NCBI RefSeq assembly: GCF_027887165.1
Contig: NC_077235.1
Coordinates: forward strand, 6,137,378-6,201,377
Source: Monodelphis domestica
Lineage: Eukaryota > Chordata > Mammalia > Didelphimorphia > Didelphidae
DNA: 64,000 bases
Reading direction: 5' to 3'
Shown: in pieces, positions 22,441-34,937 of the stretch
Numbering within the stretch: the first letter of the stretch is position 1
How the letters are laid out: the number at the start of each line of letters is the position of its first letter
The notes under the pieces: generated by a model
The model's input: only the letters and a program-made list of their open reading frames with translations
The model's database searches: none
Told to the model about the DNA's origin: nothing
Position numbers and translations under genes: made by a program

Positions 22441-24404
22441 AAAGTGCAGCCGGCTTGTAAAATTGGGTTGGCTTTCTCTTGCCTAGGTTCCTTCTAGCAG
22501 GCAATGACTAAGGTGAGAACCAGAGGACTATTTACCAATGGCAGAAAGGGGGCTATCTATGCTCCAGCTCACCTTCGGTAATCTTTCCATTTCCCTTGAG
22601 GCAAAATGGAGTTTGTGAGAGAGACCTGAACCCAGAGTCACGAAGCCCTGGGTTCAGATTCTGTGATCTGACCAAATTATTCACCCCTCTGGGGGGCAGT
22701 AGCCTCCCCTGTAAAACATGTGCCCAATGATTTTCAAATCTTCAGTCACATCTATGGCACTCCTCTTCATTCTTCGCTATTTTCGGAGCTCAGGAGTAGT
22801 AGATTCCCACTTAAGGCATCCTGCATATACTTACCCTGCTGCTAACATGATGCTGTCCACTATAGAATACAAGTGTCCCCTTTTGAATTCATTTTTGTAT
22901 CCCTGATTGTTATTGTTGTTCAACCTTCACTTGTCAAAGGGGGGCTCTGAGCACTGCAGTTCCTGCTTCAGCTACCTGGAAGACCCTTGTGAGTCACTGT
23001 TTGAATCTGCCCCATTCTGCCAAAGGAAGTCCTCCCATGAAACCTGACACTCAGGACCTCAGTACATCCTCCTAGAATTAGTTTCCACCAGGCAGCAGAC
23101 TCCATAAGGAAAAGGCTAATACCTTTTTTAGCCATTCACCATAAACATTACAATCCCCATGGACCAAAATAATAACTGCCCTGTGTCTGACTTAAAAGGA
23201 CTTCCTATTTTTGATCCCATTTGAGCCTCACAATAAGCCTGGGAGATCAAGGTGGCCATCACCCTCCATTTTACAGAGATAGAAAGAAACTTGCCCAGGG
23301 TCACATATCCAGTGTCAGTGGTAGTATTTGAACCCAGATCTTCCCAACCCCTTGTACCAAGCTGCTTCAGTTAGTAAATAAGTGAAAGGAATAGAAACCT
23401 GTGAAACAAACCCATACATTGGCAGTATCTTCTTTTTTCTTTTGCCTGCTTTCTCCGTGGCAATGGGCACCACTAAGCTTGCTCCCAGGACCAGGTTTTC
23501 AGGTTCATTTTCTCCGCAGATACTGCAGGAATGTGAGGCATACCAGGAAGGAGACCTGATACCTCACAGGCAATACAATGAGGGTTAGCAACTACCAGCA
23601 GAACTGCCTCCAGGACACTAGGGGAAAAGGTCTTCCCTCTAGACTGGAGATGCCATCTGTAAGTTTGGCCTAGACTCCAGGGAATGATCGAGGGGGCCAG
23701 AAAAGTGAGTTTGCCAATCCCAGCCCCAAAATCTTGAACAGTCCTGAGCTTAGCTAAGATTGCTAGAAGCCTGACCAGCAACTACAAGTTTCTCAGCCTC
23801 CTGGAACAATACTAGCCTTTTTCCCATAACCCCCACGAGGGAATAATCTTCTCAAATAGATACAAATATGCTCCAGCCTGAGGTCAGCAGGCTTACAAAA
23901 TTTCTGTGGAAAGTGCATATATGTAATCAAGGGTATAATCTGGGAAAGTGCAAATCACAGAATCGAGACATAAAGTTAATTAACAGCACAGTAATTATGC
24001 CTCAGAAAGGTGACAGTAAAGAGGGTTGAGTTGCGGAGTGTCTAATGATGCATTCATGTTGTTTGTGAACAACCCAACACCAGAAAAGTAAAAGAACAAA
24101 CTTGGCAGGGTACCAAACTACATCACCCATCGCTAAGAAGACAATGAAGGTTGGAGGCTTGCCTGTTTATTGTAACAGCATCCTCTGGACAGAATTTAAC
24201 TGGGGAACCAAAAAGCACAGATCCTCAGGCTTCCCAAGGGCCCCTGCCACTTGCCCCTGCTCCCCGAGGCTCCGGAGCTACTTTGGGGTACATTGGACTT
24301 GAAGTCCCTTTCCCCAGTTTTAAAGTTCCCATGTCTGGAGAATTTTCATGATCAATTTGCTCTTCCTCTAGCAGATCCATTTCAGCCTTTCCATTGGCTG
24401 TTCT
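22441..24404. other. Unassigned sequence with L2 and MIR relics
   Basis: About 22700-22910 is L2-like (ATAGAATACAAGTGTCCCC). About 23190-23370 is an antisense MIR (CCATTTTACAGAGATAGAAA; CTTGCCCAGGGTCACATATC). The remainder, including short frames at 23473-23781 and 24102-24451, is unrecognised. Confidence 0.45.
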
Positions 24405-24640
24405 TTGGTGTTGGTTGTTCAATTATTTCAGTTGTGTCTGACTCTTCATGACCTACTTTGGGGGGTAGTTTTATGGCAAAGATACTGGAGTGGTTTGCCC
24501 TGTCCTTCTCCAGATCATTTTCCAGATGAGGAAACTGAGGCAAACAAGGTTAAGTGATATTTGCCTTGGGTCACACAGCTAGTAAGTGTCTGAAGTCAGG
24601 TATTGAAACACAGATCTTCCTCTATCCACTGTGCCCCAAG
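24405..24640 (-). repeat. MAR1-like CORE-SINE
   Basis: Antisense copy: GTTGTTCAATTATTTCAGTT, GTGTCTGACTCTTCATGACC, GATACTGGAGTGGTTTGCCC, GATGAGGAAACTGAGGCAAA, GGGTCACACAGCTAGTAAGT. Confidence 0.88.
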
Positions 24641-24837
24641 TCTCTCCCCAATCCAATCCATTCTCCAGCCAACTGTCAGTGATCTTCCTAAAAGTTCCTG
24701 CCCCTCACCAACACCTCCAGGAGCATGTGTAAATTCTGTTGGGCCCTGCTTAACCTCTCTGCTGCTTTTCCAGTCTTCTTATACCTTATTCCCCACCACA
24801 TAATCTTCAGCCCAGAGACACTGGCCTCCTAGCTAAT
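24641..24837 (+). repeat. L2 LINE fragment
   Basis: Plus-oriented L2 3' body: CAATCCATTCTCCAGCCAAC, GTGATCTTCCTAAAAGTTCC, CTTCTTATACCTTATTCCCC. Confidence 0.6.
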
Positions 24838-25034
24838 TTTTTAAAGCCCTCATCTTCCGTCTTGGAATCAATACTGTGTATTGGTCCCAAGGCAGAAGAG
24901 AGGTAAGGCCTAGGCAATGGGGGTCAAGTGACTTGCCCAGGGTCTCACAGCTGGGAAGTGTCTGAGGTCACATTTGAACTCAGGACCTCCTGTCTCTAGG
25001 CCTGGCTCTCAATCCACTGAACTACCCAGCTGCC
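24838..25034 (-). repeat. WSINE1-like SINE
   Basis: Antisense full copy: TTGGAATCAATACTGTGTAT, GGCAATGGGGGTCAAGTGAC, CCTCCTGTCTCTAGGCCTGG, ending GCTGCCCCC. It abuts a second copy of the same family. Confidence 0.88.
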
Positions 25035-25053
25035 CCCAGTTTCCAACATTTTA

Positions 25054-25282
25054 TTTATTTATTTGTTCATTTGTTTGTTTGTTTATTTATTTTTTATGAA
25101 AACTCTTACCTTCTGTCTTAGAATCAATGCTGGGTATTGGTTCTAAGGCAGAAGAGTGGTAAGGGCTAGGCAGTGGGGGTCAAGTGATGTGCCCAGGGTC
25201 TCACAGCTGGGAAGTGTCTGAGGCCACATTTGACTTCCTGTCTCTAGGCCTGGCTCTCCATCCACTGAGCTACGCAGTTGCT
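25054..25282 (-). mobile_element. WSINE1-like SINE with 19-bp TSD
   Basis: Second antisense copy with a (TTTA/TTTG)n head. It is flanked by CCCAGTTTCCAACATTTTA at 25035-25053 and 25283-25301, a perfect 19-bp duplication, so this insertion is the later of the adjacent pair. Confidence 0.9.
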
Positions 25283-25303
25283 CCCAGTTTCCAACATTTT
25301 AAA

Positions 25304-28300
25304 AAGAAGTTTGAACTCAAATTCTCTCCTTCCCCCTTTCCCCACTGAAATGGTAAGCAATCTGATACAGATCTTACATATGTAATGGTATAAAACATTT
25401 TTGCATATTAATTTATTTTATTATTAGTTATTTTTAATTCATTGTTTATTATTTACATTTATTACATATTAATTAATTATAAATTTACAAATTAATCAAT
25501 TAATTGAGAAAACTCAAACCAAAAAAATTTAAGAAATAAGTTAAAAAAGTTTACTTTTGTCTTAATTCAGACTCCATCAGTTCCTTCTCTGGAAGCAGGC
25601 GGCATTTTTTTTATCATGAGTTCTTTGGGATTTAGATCATTGTATTGCTGAGTACAGTTGTTTATTGTACAATATTGCTGTCACTGTGTGTGCTGTTCTC
25701 AGGTTATGCTTATTTCACTCTGCTTCAGTTCATGGAGGGATTTCCAGGTTTTTCTGAGCTCCTCCTACTTGGCATTTCTTAAAGACCAATAGTATTACAT
25801 TATAATCATACACTATAGAATTTACTCAGAGATTTCCCACTTGATGGGGATATTCTCACTTTTCAATTCTTTGCCCCCATGAAAGAGATGCTTTAAATAT
25901 TTTCATGATACAGATTCTCCCCTTTTTTGTTTTTTATATCCTTGGCATATAATCTAGTAATGGCATTAACTGGGTCGAAGGGTCCGTGTTATTTTCCATT
26001 CCTTTGGGCATAGGTCAAAATTGCTCTCTAGAATTGCTGAATCAATTTGCAACTCCCCCAACAGTGCATTAGGGTCTCAACTTTCCCACATCCCCTCCAA
26101 GTTTTGTCATTTTCCTTGTCTATCATAACCAACCTGATGTGTATGGGGTGGTACCTCAGAGTTGTTTTTTTTTGTATTTATCTAATTAGTAGTGATTTTG
26201 AGCATTTTTGCATGATAATAGAGAGATTTAATTGCTTTGTTAGAGAGCTGCCAGTTCCTGTCTTTTGACCATTTATCAATTGGGGAATGACTTGTATTCT
26301 TATACATCCAACTCATTTCTCTGTGTATTTGAGAAATGAGGCTTTTACTAGAGAGACCTATTGTAAAAAATTTTTTTTATCATCATAATCTCTGTGTATT
26401 ACTCTCTATCTATTCTCCCTCCATTTATCCTTTTCTCTCTTCTTTCATTCTGTCCATCCATAAAATTGTTTAGGTTCTGACCACCACATCTCCCCATTCA
26501 CCTTCTTTTCTCTTATCCCCCCCTCCTCCTTCTTTTGTCCCCTTCTCCTCCTACTTTCCTATAGGGTAAAGTAGATTTCTATACCCAATTGATTGTGTAT
26601 GTTCTTCCCTCATTGAGCCAAACGTGATAAGAGAAAGGTTCACCTGCTCCCTTCCAGACCTCCCCTATTTTCCCCTCCACTGTAAAAGCTCCTTCATGCC
26701 TCTTTTATGTGCAATAATTTACCCCATTCTATTTCTCTCTTCCTCCTCCCAATGCATTCCTCTTTCTTACTCATTAATTTTATTTTTTCAAATATCATCC
26801 TATTGTATTCAACTCACACCCTTGCCCTCTGGCTATATATACCATTTTTAACTGCCTTAATAATGATAAAGTTCTCAGGAGTTACAAAAATCATCTTCCC
26901 AGATATGTATGTAAACAGTTTAACTTTATTGAATGCCTTCCTTTCTCTTTCTGATTATCTTTTCATTTTTCTCTTGAGTCTTATATTTGAGAATCAAATT
27001 TTCCATTCAGCTCTGATATTTTCATCAAGAGTGTTTGAAAATCTTCTGTTTCATCAAAATACTAATTTTTCCCCTGAAGAATTATGCTCAGTTTTGCTAG
27101 GTAAGTGATTTTTGATTGAAGTCCTAGCTCTTTTTGCCCTCTAGAAATATCATAGTCCAGGTCGTCTGATCCTTTAATGTAGAAGTTGCTAAACCTTGGG
27201 TTATTCTGACTGCGGCTCCCCCAAATTTAAATTGTTTCTTTTTGACTGCTTATGATATATTCTTCTTGACCTGGGAGTTCTGGAATTTGGCTATTATATT
27301 CCAGGGAGTTATCCTTTGGGGATCTCTTTCAGTAGGTGATTGGTGGATTCTTTCAATATCTATTTTACTCTCTGCTTCTAGAATATCAGGGCAGTTTTCC
27401 TTGACAATTTCTTGAAAGATGATGTCTAAGCTCTTTTTTATCATGGTTTTTATGTAATCCAATAATTCTTAGATTATCTCTCTTGGATTTATTTTCAATT
27501 GTTTTTCTAATGAGCTATTTCACATTTTCTTCTATTTTTTCACTCTTTTGACTTCGTGTGATTCCCTTGATGTCTCTTAGAGTCATTAGCTTCCATTTGC
27601 CCAATTCTAATTTTTAAGACATGATTTTATTGAGTGAGCTTTTGTACCTCCTTTTCTATTTGATCATTCTACTTTCTTCAGTGAATTTTTGTCCCTCTTT
27701 TTTGCATCTGGTCAATTCTTCCTTTTAAAGAGTTCTCCTAAGGGGAGAAGGGAAGGAGAGAAAATGAATCATGTAACCATGAAAAAATATTTTTAAAAAC
27801 TCTAGACTTTCAGTCTTTCAACCTAGAGGCTTATAGCAATCATTGCCTTTATTTCCACTGAGAAAAAGTAAAATATTCTTTAAAAATTCTAAAAAATATA
27901 AAAAGTTTTAAACGATAAATACATGATTAGTTGTTGGCATGATGTTTGCTCCTTTATTAGTAATATAAATGATTTTTTACATTTTTATTGATGATCATTT
28001 AATTTTTTTCTCCTTGTGACTCACTGTGCAATAGGGGGGAAAACAATTGTAATGATTATATATCATCTAGGAAAACAAATTTCTAAAGTTGGCAAAAATT
28101 CCAAATGTATATTTTTCCTTTGAAACTATATATTTTGTAGGGAAAGAATGACCCATGATTCTTCTCAGTGGACTCTACCTACCAAGGCTTACATTTAATG
28201 TGTAAAAACTCCCTAGAATCTAATAGATTGATAATTTGGAGGGCAGTTAAAAGAAGACAGGATTTTAAAATTCAATTTTTCTGGATCAAATTTAACTCAT

Positions 28301-29015
28301 GCAGACACTATTTCTACAATAAATATTCTAATCTAATGTTAGCCTTTTATATGTATAAACCTAAATGGAACCTAATTAAATTACCAGGTAACATAAAAAA
28401 TAAAGAGTTCTCTTCAGTGCATTTTTGTATATCTTTTTCTATGTGATCAATTTGGCTTTTTGTTCAATTTTTTATCAATTCTCCCAGCTTGTGCTCTGGT
28501 CTGTGAGCAACCACGAGCACTCTTTTTTTTTGCCTTGGAACTATAACCAGGGTCCCCTTCTCCCTTGGGGCCACAAGCTCTGGTGTGTGCCAGTGCTCCT
28601 CCTCACCCTGAGAATATGACCAGGACTGTAACTTGGTTCTATGTGTGGCCAATGTGATGAGTCCTGAACCCAGAGATATCAAAGGGACCCCTGTAATCTC
28701 CTTCTGAGCAGTTGTTTGATCCCTTTACTGTTTGTGGCTGAGAGTTCAGGAAGCTTTTGCTGTTAATTCAGCCATGCCCAAGGCCTATTGTCATGGTGGA
28801 TCCTGCCTTTATGTTCCACTTCTACCCCAGTGCAATAATAGATTTTTCATGCCAGCCTTCTAAGTTGTTTTGGGCTGAAAAAATATTTCATTCCTTTCTT
28901 TTGTGAGTTATACTGCTCCAGAATTCATTTTGAGGTGTTATGTCATAGTTGTTTGGAGGATAATTTGGTAGAGATCAGGTGGATTTAGGTACCTTCTCCA
29001 CCATCTTGGCCCAAG
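25304..29015 (-). mobile_element. Internally deleted LINE-1 (ORF1 relic retained, ORF2 largely lost)
   Basis: The 5' end lies near 29000 (CCACCATCTTGGCCCAAGG, the antisense of the usual AAGATGG start of these L1s), and the 3' end near 25304. The order on the minus strand is: 5'UTR (about 28440-29000), ORF1 relic (27250-27700; frame piece with FQEIVKENCPDILEAES and TPWNIIAKFQNSQ), the pyrimidine-rich spacer between ORFs (about 26390-27110), then a direct jump to the C-terminal end of ORF2 and the 3'UTR (below about 26370). Endonuclease and reverse transcriptase are missing. It resembles half-L1 (HAL1) elements in keeping ORF1 only. It is split by the 27738-28400 insertion. Confidence 0.75.
27738..28400 (+). 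mobile_element. 663-bp retroposed insertion with 12-bp TSD, possible L1 3' transduction
   Basis: TAAAGAGTTCTC is duplicated at 27726-27737 and 28401-28412. The first 60 bp of the insert match an L1 3' end (GGGAAGGAGAGAAAATGAAT, CATGTAACCATGAAAAAATA), as at 8505-8575. About 590 bp of AT-rich sequence follow that I do not recognise, ending in a short A-run (ACATAAAAAA). This order suggests transcription past an L1's own polyadenylation site, then reinsertion with 5' truncation. Confidence 0.6.
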
Positions 29016-30059
29016 GCAGCTTTAAAAAAATAGATATGAAAGAACAGAAGGAAAGTAAGAAAGAAGATCGGACAATCAGGAAATCTTTAGGCTGAGTACA
29101 TCATGCTGCCTTGTTGTTTCACACACAATCCTCTCTTTTAAGACTGACTTTGCAGGGACAGATCCCCATTTTATTTGATGTTCATGTCTAGGGGGGAATA
29201 ACCTGTTGCACAGAAGAAATGCCCTAACATAAAAGAAATTGTCAAAAGAAAGGATTTGTATTTGGTGTTTACCATGGCCAGCTCCTCCTGGTTCTCTTCT
29301 TGAAAGATGAGCTGGTTAGGTTGGGCATGACTCTATGAATGAGGCGTTCTTATGTCTGCTGGATGGTGGTAAGCCAATTCTGTATTCAAGGTTTGCCCTT
29401 AGACTGGGGGCACAGAATGCCCTGGGGCCCAGGCACAAAACCATGGTGGCTCAGCAGAACCCATCACTATGCTTTCACCCTGTTAACCCAGCCTCCAAGA
29501 ATGCAGGCTCCCTCCAGGCCCTAGGGAGCCACTGTTGGAGAATCTCCAAGGAAGAATAGGATGTAAATAAGGAAGTTTACCTTAATGAATGAACCTTCCC
29601 AAACTGCATGGTAATAGAAGTCCACAGGATGACTCATAGGAGTTTACAGAACCAAGAATCTAGAGAGAAAGATCTTCAGACAGAGGGTCCTTCCAGGGCC
29701 ATTAAGTAACAGCATAGAGACTGCATGAGGTCCCAGTGGGTACAAGGAGAGCAGTACTTGGATTTCTTCCCTTGAGTTCCACTGAAATGTTAATGACTTT
29801 CTGAGAACTGAGTGCTAGACAGGGCCAACTTATGAAAAGAGGAATATGTAGCAGCTCCCAGAAAATACAGTTAAAGAAAGTGTGATGCAAATCCCCTCCC
29901 AACCCCATCCCAGCCATCTAACTCTTGAGGCCCCTTCCAGCTCTGATTCTATGATATGATGGCCTGCAGTTCTGCCATTGGAGAGTTATTTCTTTTGGTG
30001 TTTAAGCAAACCCCTAATAAATGCAAATACCCCTGAAATGAGTTTTACCCTAAGTTTTA
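29016..30059. other. Unassigned non-coding sequence
   Basis: No gene or clear repeat was recognised. Short frames (29335-29559, 29702-29917) have no family similarity. Confidence 0.4.
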
Positions 30060-30560
30060 TTATAGGCTCTAGTCTCGAATAAAATAGAAATACTTGTGTT
30101 TAATATTTAAAGCTCTTACCAGGCTGACTCCATCCTCTCATCCAGACTGATTTCACGTGACTTCCCCTACCACCCACATAGGCACATACCTTCTATGTTC
30201 AAGGCCAACTGGCCTCCATGCTCTCCCCTTTCCCTACTTTGGCTTGTATGTCTGTGCCATTGAATATGCTGTGTCTCACACTGGGAAAGTTATTCCTTCC
30301 AGCCCTACCTTTGGGGATTCTCTGCCCTTCAAAGCTCAACTTGACTACTATGTCCTAGATGAGGCCCTTTCTGATCCTTCCATTCCCTATTTGTTTGCAC
30401 ACTCCTCTAAAATGACTTCATGTTGCTCCCCCAATACAAGACTCTGCAAAGGTAGGGATTGGGGGGTCTTTGTCCTTGTCCCCACAGAAGCACTTCACAC
30501 AAGATCTTGTGTAGATGTTAAGGAAGGCTTCTGGACTGGAAATGCCTTCATTCATCCATT
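30060..30560 (+). repeat. L2 LINE fragment
   Basis: Plus L2 3' body: TTTAAAGCTCTTACCAGGCT, GGGAAAGTTATTCCTTCCAG, TTCAAAGCTCAACTTGACTA, GATGAGGCCCTTTCTGATCC. An open frame of 137 codons over it (30157-30570) is not from the L2 protein and is treated as chance. Confidence 0.65.
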
Positions 30561-30584
30561 GCTCACGTGAACTTTAATGCCTTT

Positions 30585-30745
30585 CCTTGGTATTCCCCCT
30601 CCTCCCCTTCTCCTCTCCTACTTTCTTCCTCTTCCCCTTTCCTTTCTTTTTCTCCCTCTCCTCCTCTTCCCTCTACTTCTCTCTTATTGCTCTCCCATCT
30701 TGCTCTCTTGCTTTCTCTCCCTCTTTCCTTCTCCTCCTCATCTAT
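30585..30745. repeat. CT-rich low-complexity tract
   Basis: About 160 bp of irregular CCTCTTCCTT-type pyrimidine sequence. Ser/Leu/Pro-rich and Glu/Arg-rich frames on its two strands are composition artefacts. Confidence 0.9.
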
Positions 30746-32749
30746 GAAGCTTAGCACAAATGCTCATATTCAAGAATGTTGTATTTTAACAAGTTCCTCT
30801 TGTAATCAACCTCTCAGATGAGATTTCTGGAATGGTGTTTCACCTGAACAGTTCTGCTTCTAGATTTCTTGCCATTCATAAAGATGGGAATATTGTAAAT
30901 GAGAGGGAACAGGAAAGTCTGTTGTACTACCATGGGCTTGATCTTCTGATTTTGAAAATGAGATTTTTTGAACGTTTGCATCTACTTTGTCTAGCTAGTC
31001 TCCACCCCAATGTTCTGTCCTGGAATCTAGGTCTCATCAGATTAGTGAGAAGCCAATAGTCAGACCACACTCTCATTTTCCATGAGATGAATGATTTGCT
31101 TGGAATTCACTGAGAGACACCAGAGGGCCAAACCCCCAGCAAGCTTTCTTTCCACCACCTGATGCCCTTGGCCTTCTGTCCCAAATTAGAAAAGAATGGC
31201 AACAAGCCATTTTTCTATCCCAAATGAAAAGAACTGTCCTATCCCTGGAGACCTTCCAGTGGAGGAGGCATCTCCACCTGCCAAAGATGCTCTTCAAGTG
31301 AAAGCTCAGGTAGGAGTTGGACAAGATGATGTCTGTGGTCCCTTCGAGCTCCAACAATCGATAATTTTAGCAAAGGTGAATGAAATAGAATGGAATTAAT
31401 GAGAGGTTCAGGGCTGCAGGCAGGTGGTTAAGTGCCATCTTGCAAACTTCCATCCCCATTCTCTCTTTTCCTAGTTTCTCTGCTTTCCCCTTCTCTTTCT
31501 AGAGCAAACTCCCAACTAGGTATAGGGGAGCTGAAAGATCAATGGAATTTGAGGTCAGATTATCTGGGTTGGAAGCCTTAGTCAGACTTGTTAACTGTAT
31601 GACCTTGGGTAAATATTTCTATTCTCTGGGCCTCAGTTTCTTCCTCTGTGAAGTAAGGTTATATGAAATGACCTCTGAATCCCCTTCTAGCACTAAATCT
31701 AGTATTCTATGATTCAAATCTGTCCTTAAAACAAGAATCTGCATTAGTCAATTTGGATTCATTTTCTCTCTGAGTTAGTCAAGAATGAAAACTAGAGGGC
31801 AGGGCCTGGATCCTTTTGGTCTCTTTAGCCCCTCAACCTAACCCAGTGCCTGACATACAGCAGGCACTTATTAAATGTTCTCATATCCATTCTTCTTGTG
31901 GTGATTGGACAAACATCGTTGTATTAAAAAGCAATCTCCATTGCCTGCAGCCTTGTTTTGTCTCCTGTCTTGAAATAGCAGGAAAACAAGGACAAGTCAA
32001 ATGAAAATTCTCAGCAATGTGGTTTTCAGTGAAATTCTCCCAGATTACTTTTCTGTCTACTTTTCCGATCACGTTTATCAACTTGCTTTGACTTCCCACT
32101 CTCTTTGTGCATGTGTACATGTATCTGTGCATTTCTCCTTCAGTGATCTACTATCTAATGAGAACCAAAAGGTATTTCAACAGCAATTTCACTGATATTC
32201 AGAGATATTTCACCTACATATAAGGACGTTGAGGAATGGGAGCATCATCAGTAAATTCCAAAGGGGACAATTGCTATTAGTTGATGGGTGATGCTGGGAT
32301 TTCAGTGGTCTCTGCTATACAGTTTGAGTCTTAAAAGTAGCCTGCTCCTTAGCTGGTAATCTCAAATCTACTTCAGTTTGAATATCAATCTCCATCCTGA
32401 AAGGTGGAATTGGAGAACTTGACAACAAAATAAAATGCTTTGGCTGAAGGAGAGCCTGGTGTTTTCAAAATGCTTCTCAGCAGTGTGGAAAGGCTCCATT
32501 TGTCATTAGCCCATACATAATCAGTCAAGATTAGATTTTGTCTGGCAGAGTTTGACTTTGCATTGCTTTGTTTCTTTCTGTTGCTTTATTGAATTCCTTT
32601 CAACAAAGATTTGGCTGGAATGTATCATGAACTGAGCACCATGGAAGTTGTGAAAGATACAGAAATGTAGGGGGAAATATATACTACCTGATCTCAACTT
32701 CCAATTTCAAATCAGAAGACAGAATTAGGATCAGGTCCCTTGGAGATCA
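30746..32749. other. Unassigned sequence with MIR and L2 relics
   Basis: About 31530-31700 is a plus MIR (ACTGTATGACCTTGGGTAAA; GGCCTCAGTTTCTTCCTCTG). About 31790-31880 is an L2 3' end (GCCTGACATACAGCAGGCAC). Nothing else was recognised. Confidence 0.45.
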
Positions 32750-32970
32750 TCTAGAACAGGACTTCTTGACCTTGTCTGAATGTTTGTAGTGTGTGTTGTA
32801 TGTTGTATGTGTGTGATGGACTTCTTTGGCAGTCTAGTGAAGCCTATGGACTGCTTCTCTGAATCATGTTTTTAAATGCATAAAATAAGTTGTATAAGAT
32901 TGTAAAGGAAAATAATTATATTGAAACCTATTTTACAACAAAGTTCACAGATCCAAGGTAAGAACTTCTA
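32750..32970. repeat. Old mammalian interspersed repeat, family not named
   Basis: The string GCAGTCTAGTGAAGCCTATG ... TGTTTTTAAATGCATAAAAT ... TTATATTGAAACC is a dispersed motif that I associate with old mammalian repeats, but I cannot name the family. Confidence 0.4.
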
Positions 32971-34911
32971 GTTCTAGACAAACTCCCCCTTTTTTAGATA
33001 AGGAAACTGTGGTTGAGAGGATAAAGGAATGGCCCACTGACCGCACAACTTATCTAAGAATAAAGCAAAGACTAGAAGCTGGACCTCAAATTTTAATTCT
33101 AGCTCTTTAAGAAAGATGCATTGATCTTTCTGTTAAAAAAAAAGAGGAATAACACTCCCCAGTGACTTCATCTATAGTCTCCTTCCCACTTAGGGCCTTT
33201 CCTAGGAAACCAGGAAGTATAGTTTAGCAAAACAAATCAATCTATTAGCCATGGATAGTGACATATGCCTTGATCTGTACCAGTAGTCTAGCACATCTCA
33301 ATTTTCCATTTGTATCCCGAGTACTTAGCATATATAATTGCTTACTATGTGCTTTTTCATTCAAACGGAATCTTTTGAATATATTTCTAGAGCCTCTTAG
33401 CTTTTTATTCAACTTGTTCACTAGTGACCTTATTTTCTTTTTCTGCCTTATCTTCTTTTTAGGGTGCCAGAACACTACTTTGTATTTATCTCATAGAAAG
33501 GTTTGGGGACATTGGCACTTTCATGTCCATCTGGGCTGGTGTCATAATCTGGACCTGATTCAGGGTATTAGTTTGGCCATTTAGGTCTCATATTAGAATG
33601 AAATTAAACATTCATGGGCTATTCAACAGTTAACAAAAGTAGGTTCACTTAGCCATAACATAAGCTATTCAACCTGGGTACAACATTCACCTCAGACAAC
33701 AATGAGGTGAGCCCCCCTGACCTCCATGTGGAAATGGGTGGGATGTGGCCCTTCCTATGGCTCTGCACAAATCTCCTAAGGGCCCCAGTTTCACACAGAC
33801 AAATCACTTTTACAACCCCTTAAATGATCAGGAAGTCACATCAACACAGCTTGAGGCTAGCAGGAGCTGCTAATAGTCACACACCTTAACCCTTCGCTCC
33901 TGAAAGAACTAATCTGATCTCTGTGGGTGCGCTGGAGGGAGGGAAGGGAATGCTGGCAGATATTGACTCTGTCCCAGCAGCTGATTTCATTTCTGTTGCT
34001 GAGGTTGGGATGTTTTCATGCTTTGTTGTTCTCTTAGTTTGCACATTTCATTTTTTGGTAAACATTCGTCCATTTTATGTATAGTAATCATTTTTGTTGG
34101 GTTTTCATTGGGTATGAATAGGCATCATAGTGTAGGAAAGAGCCAGTCACAGAGTTGAATTTGGTTCAAGGTTCTCCTCTGACATCTACTGCCTCTGAGA
34201 TCCTGAACAAGTAACTTAATGTCTCTTGGTCTCAGTTCACTAATCTATGAAATGAGGGAGTTGAACCTTTATAAATGAATGTTAGATGTTGGTTTAAACA
34301 TGCTTTTACTCTAGCTCCTCTCACTCAGGGCCAAGTAAATTACACTTCACCCCTCTCCCAGGAGGTTGGGAAGTCTCTCACCTCTGCCATTAGCTAAAGG
34401 CTCAAAATACTATTTCCCCCCAAATTTTAGGGTCCTATTGAGTAGCATCCCAGTTCCATCTCTCCATTAATCCAACGCCATATTAACTTGTACAAGGACA
34501 TATTCATTTCAGAAAAATAGCAAGAACAACCATGGAACCATTTCCCCTCAACCTCCAGAATCAGAATCCTCTCTTACCACCTCAGATCTGATCTGGGGAG
34601 AGGAATTAAGGTCACAGTTTAATTCACTTCCTCTGTAGTATTAATCCCACCAGTTCAAGTGTGAAGTATATCTCCCTCACATCAGCTTCCAAGGACACTG
34701 GATACCAAGACTTCCCTGTTCAACTCACTACAACATCTGACCTAAAATAATAGCCCCCATCATCCCCTCCCTGAAGTTGGAACTGAGAAGAACAAACAGA
34801 CCAGATGAAGGCCCCAAGCCAATTTCTGGAAAGAAGTGACCTTAAGGCCTGTCTTCCCTTCTGCTGTCCCCTCATGGTGTCACCCACAGTGAGTGAAGAA
34901 GTCTTTTTTTA
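32971..34911. other. Unassigned non-coding sequence
   Basis: About 34125-34265 is a decayed plus MIR/SINE (GAATTTGGTTCAAGGTTCTC; AACAAGTAACTTAATGTCTC). No coding support: the Leu/Phe-rich frame at 33258-33584 has no recognisable domain. Confidence 0.4.
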
Positions 34912-34937
34912 GTTTAATTAATTAATTAATTAATTAA
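34912..34937. repeat. (TTAA)n tail at the L1 3' end
   Basis: AGTTTAATTAATTAATTAAT and onward marks the A-rich tail of the minus-strand host L1 as a short TTAA repeat. Confidence 0.8.

Noticed and set aside
30157..30570. 137-codon plus-strand frame
   Set aside because: Lies over the non-coding 3' region of an L2 LINE and does not read as L2 protein.
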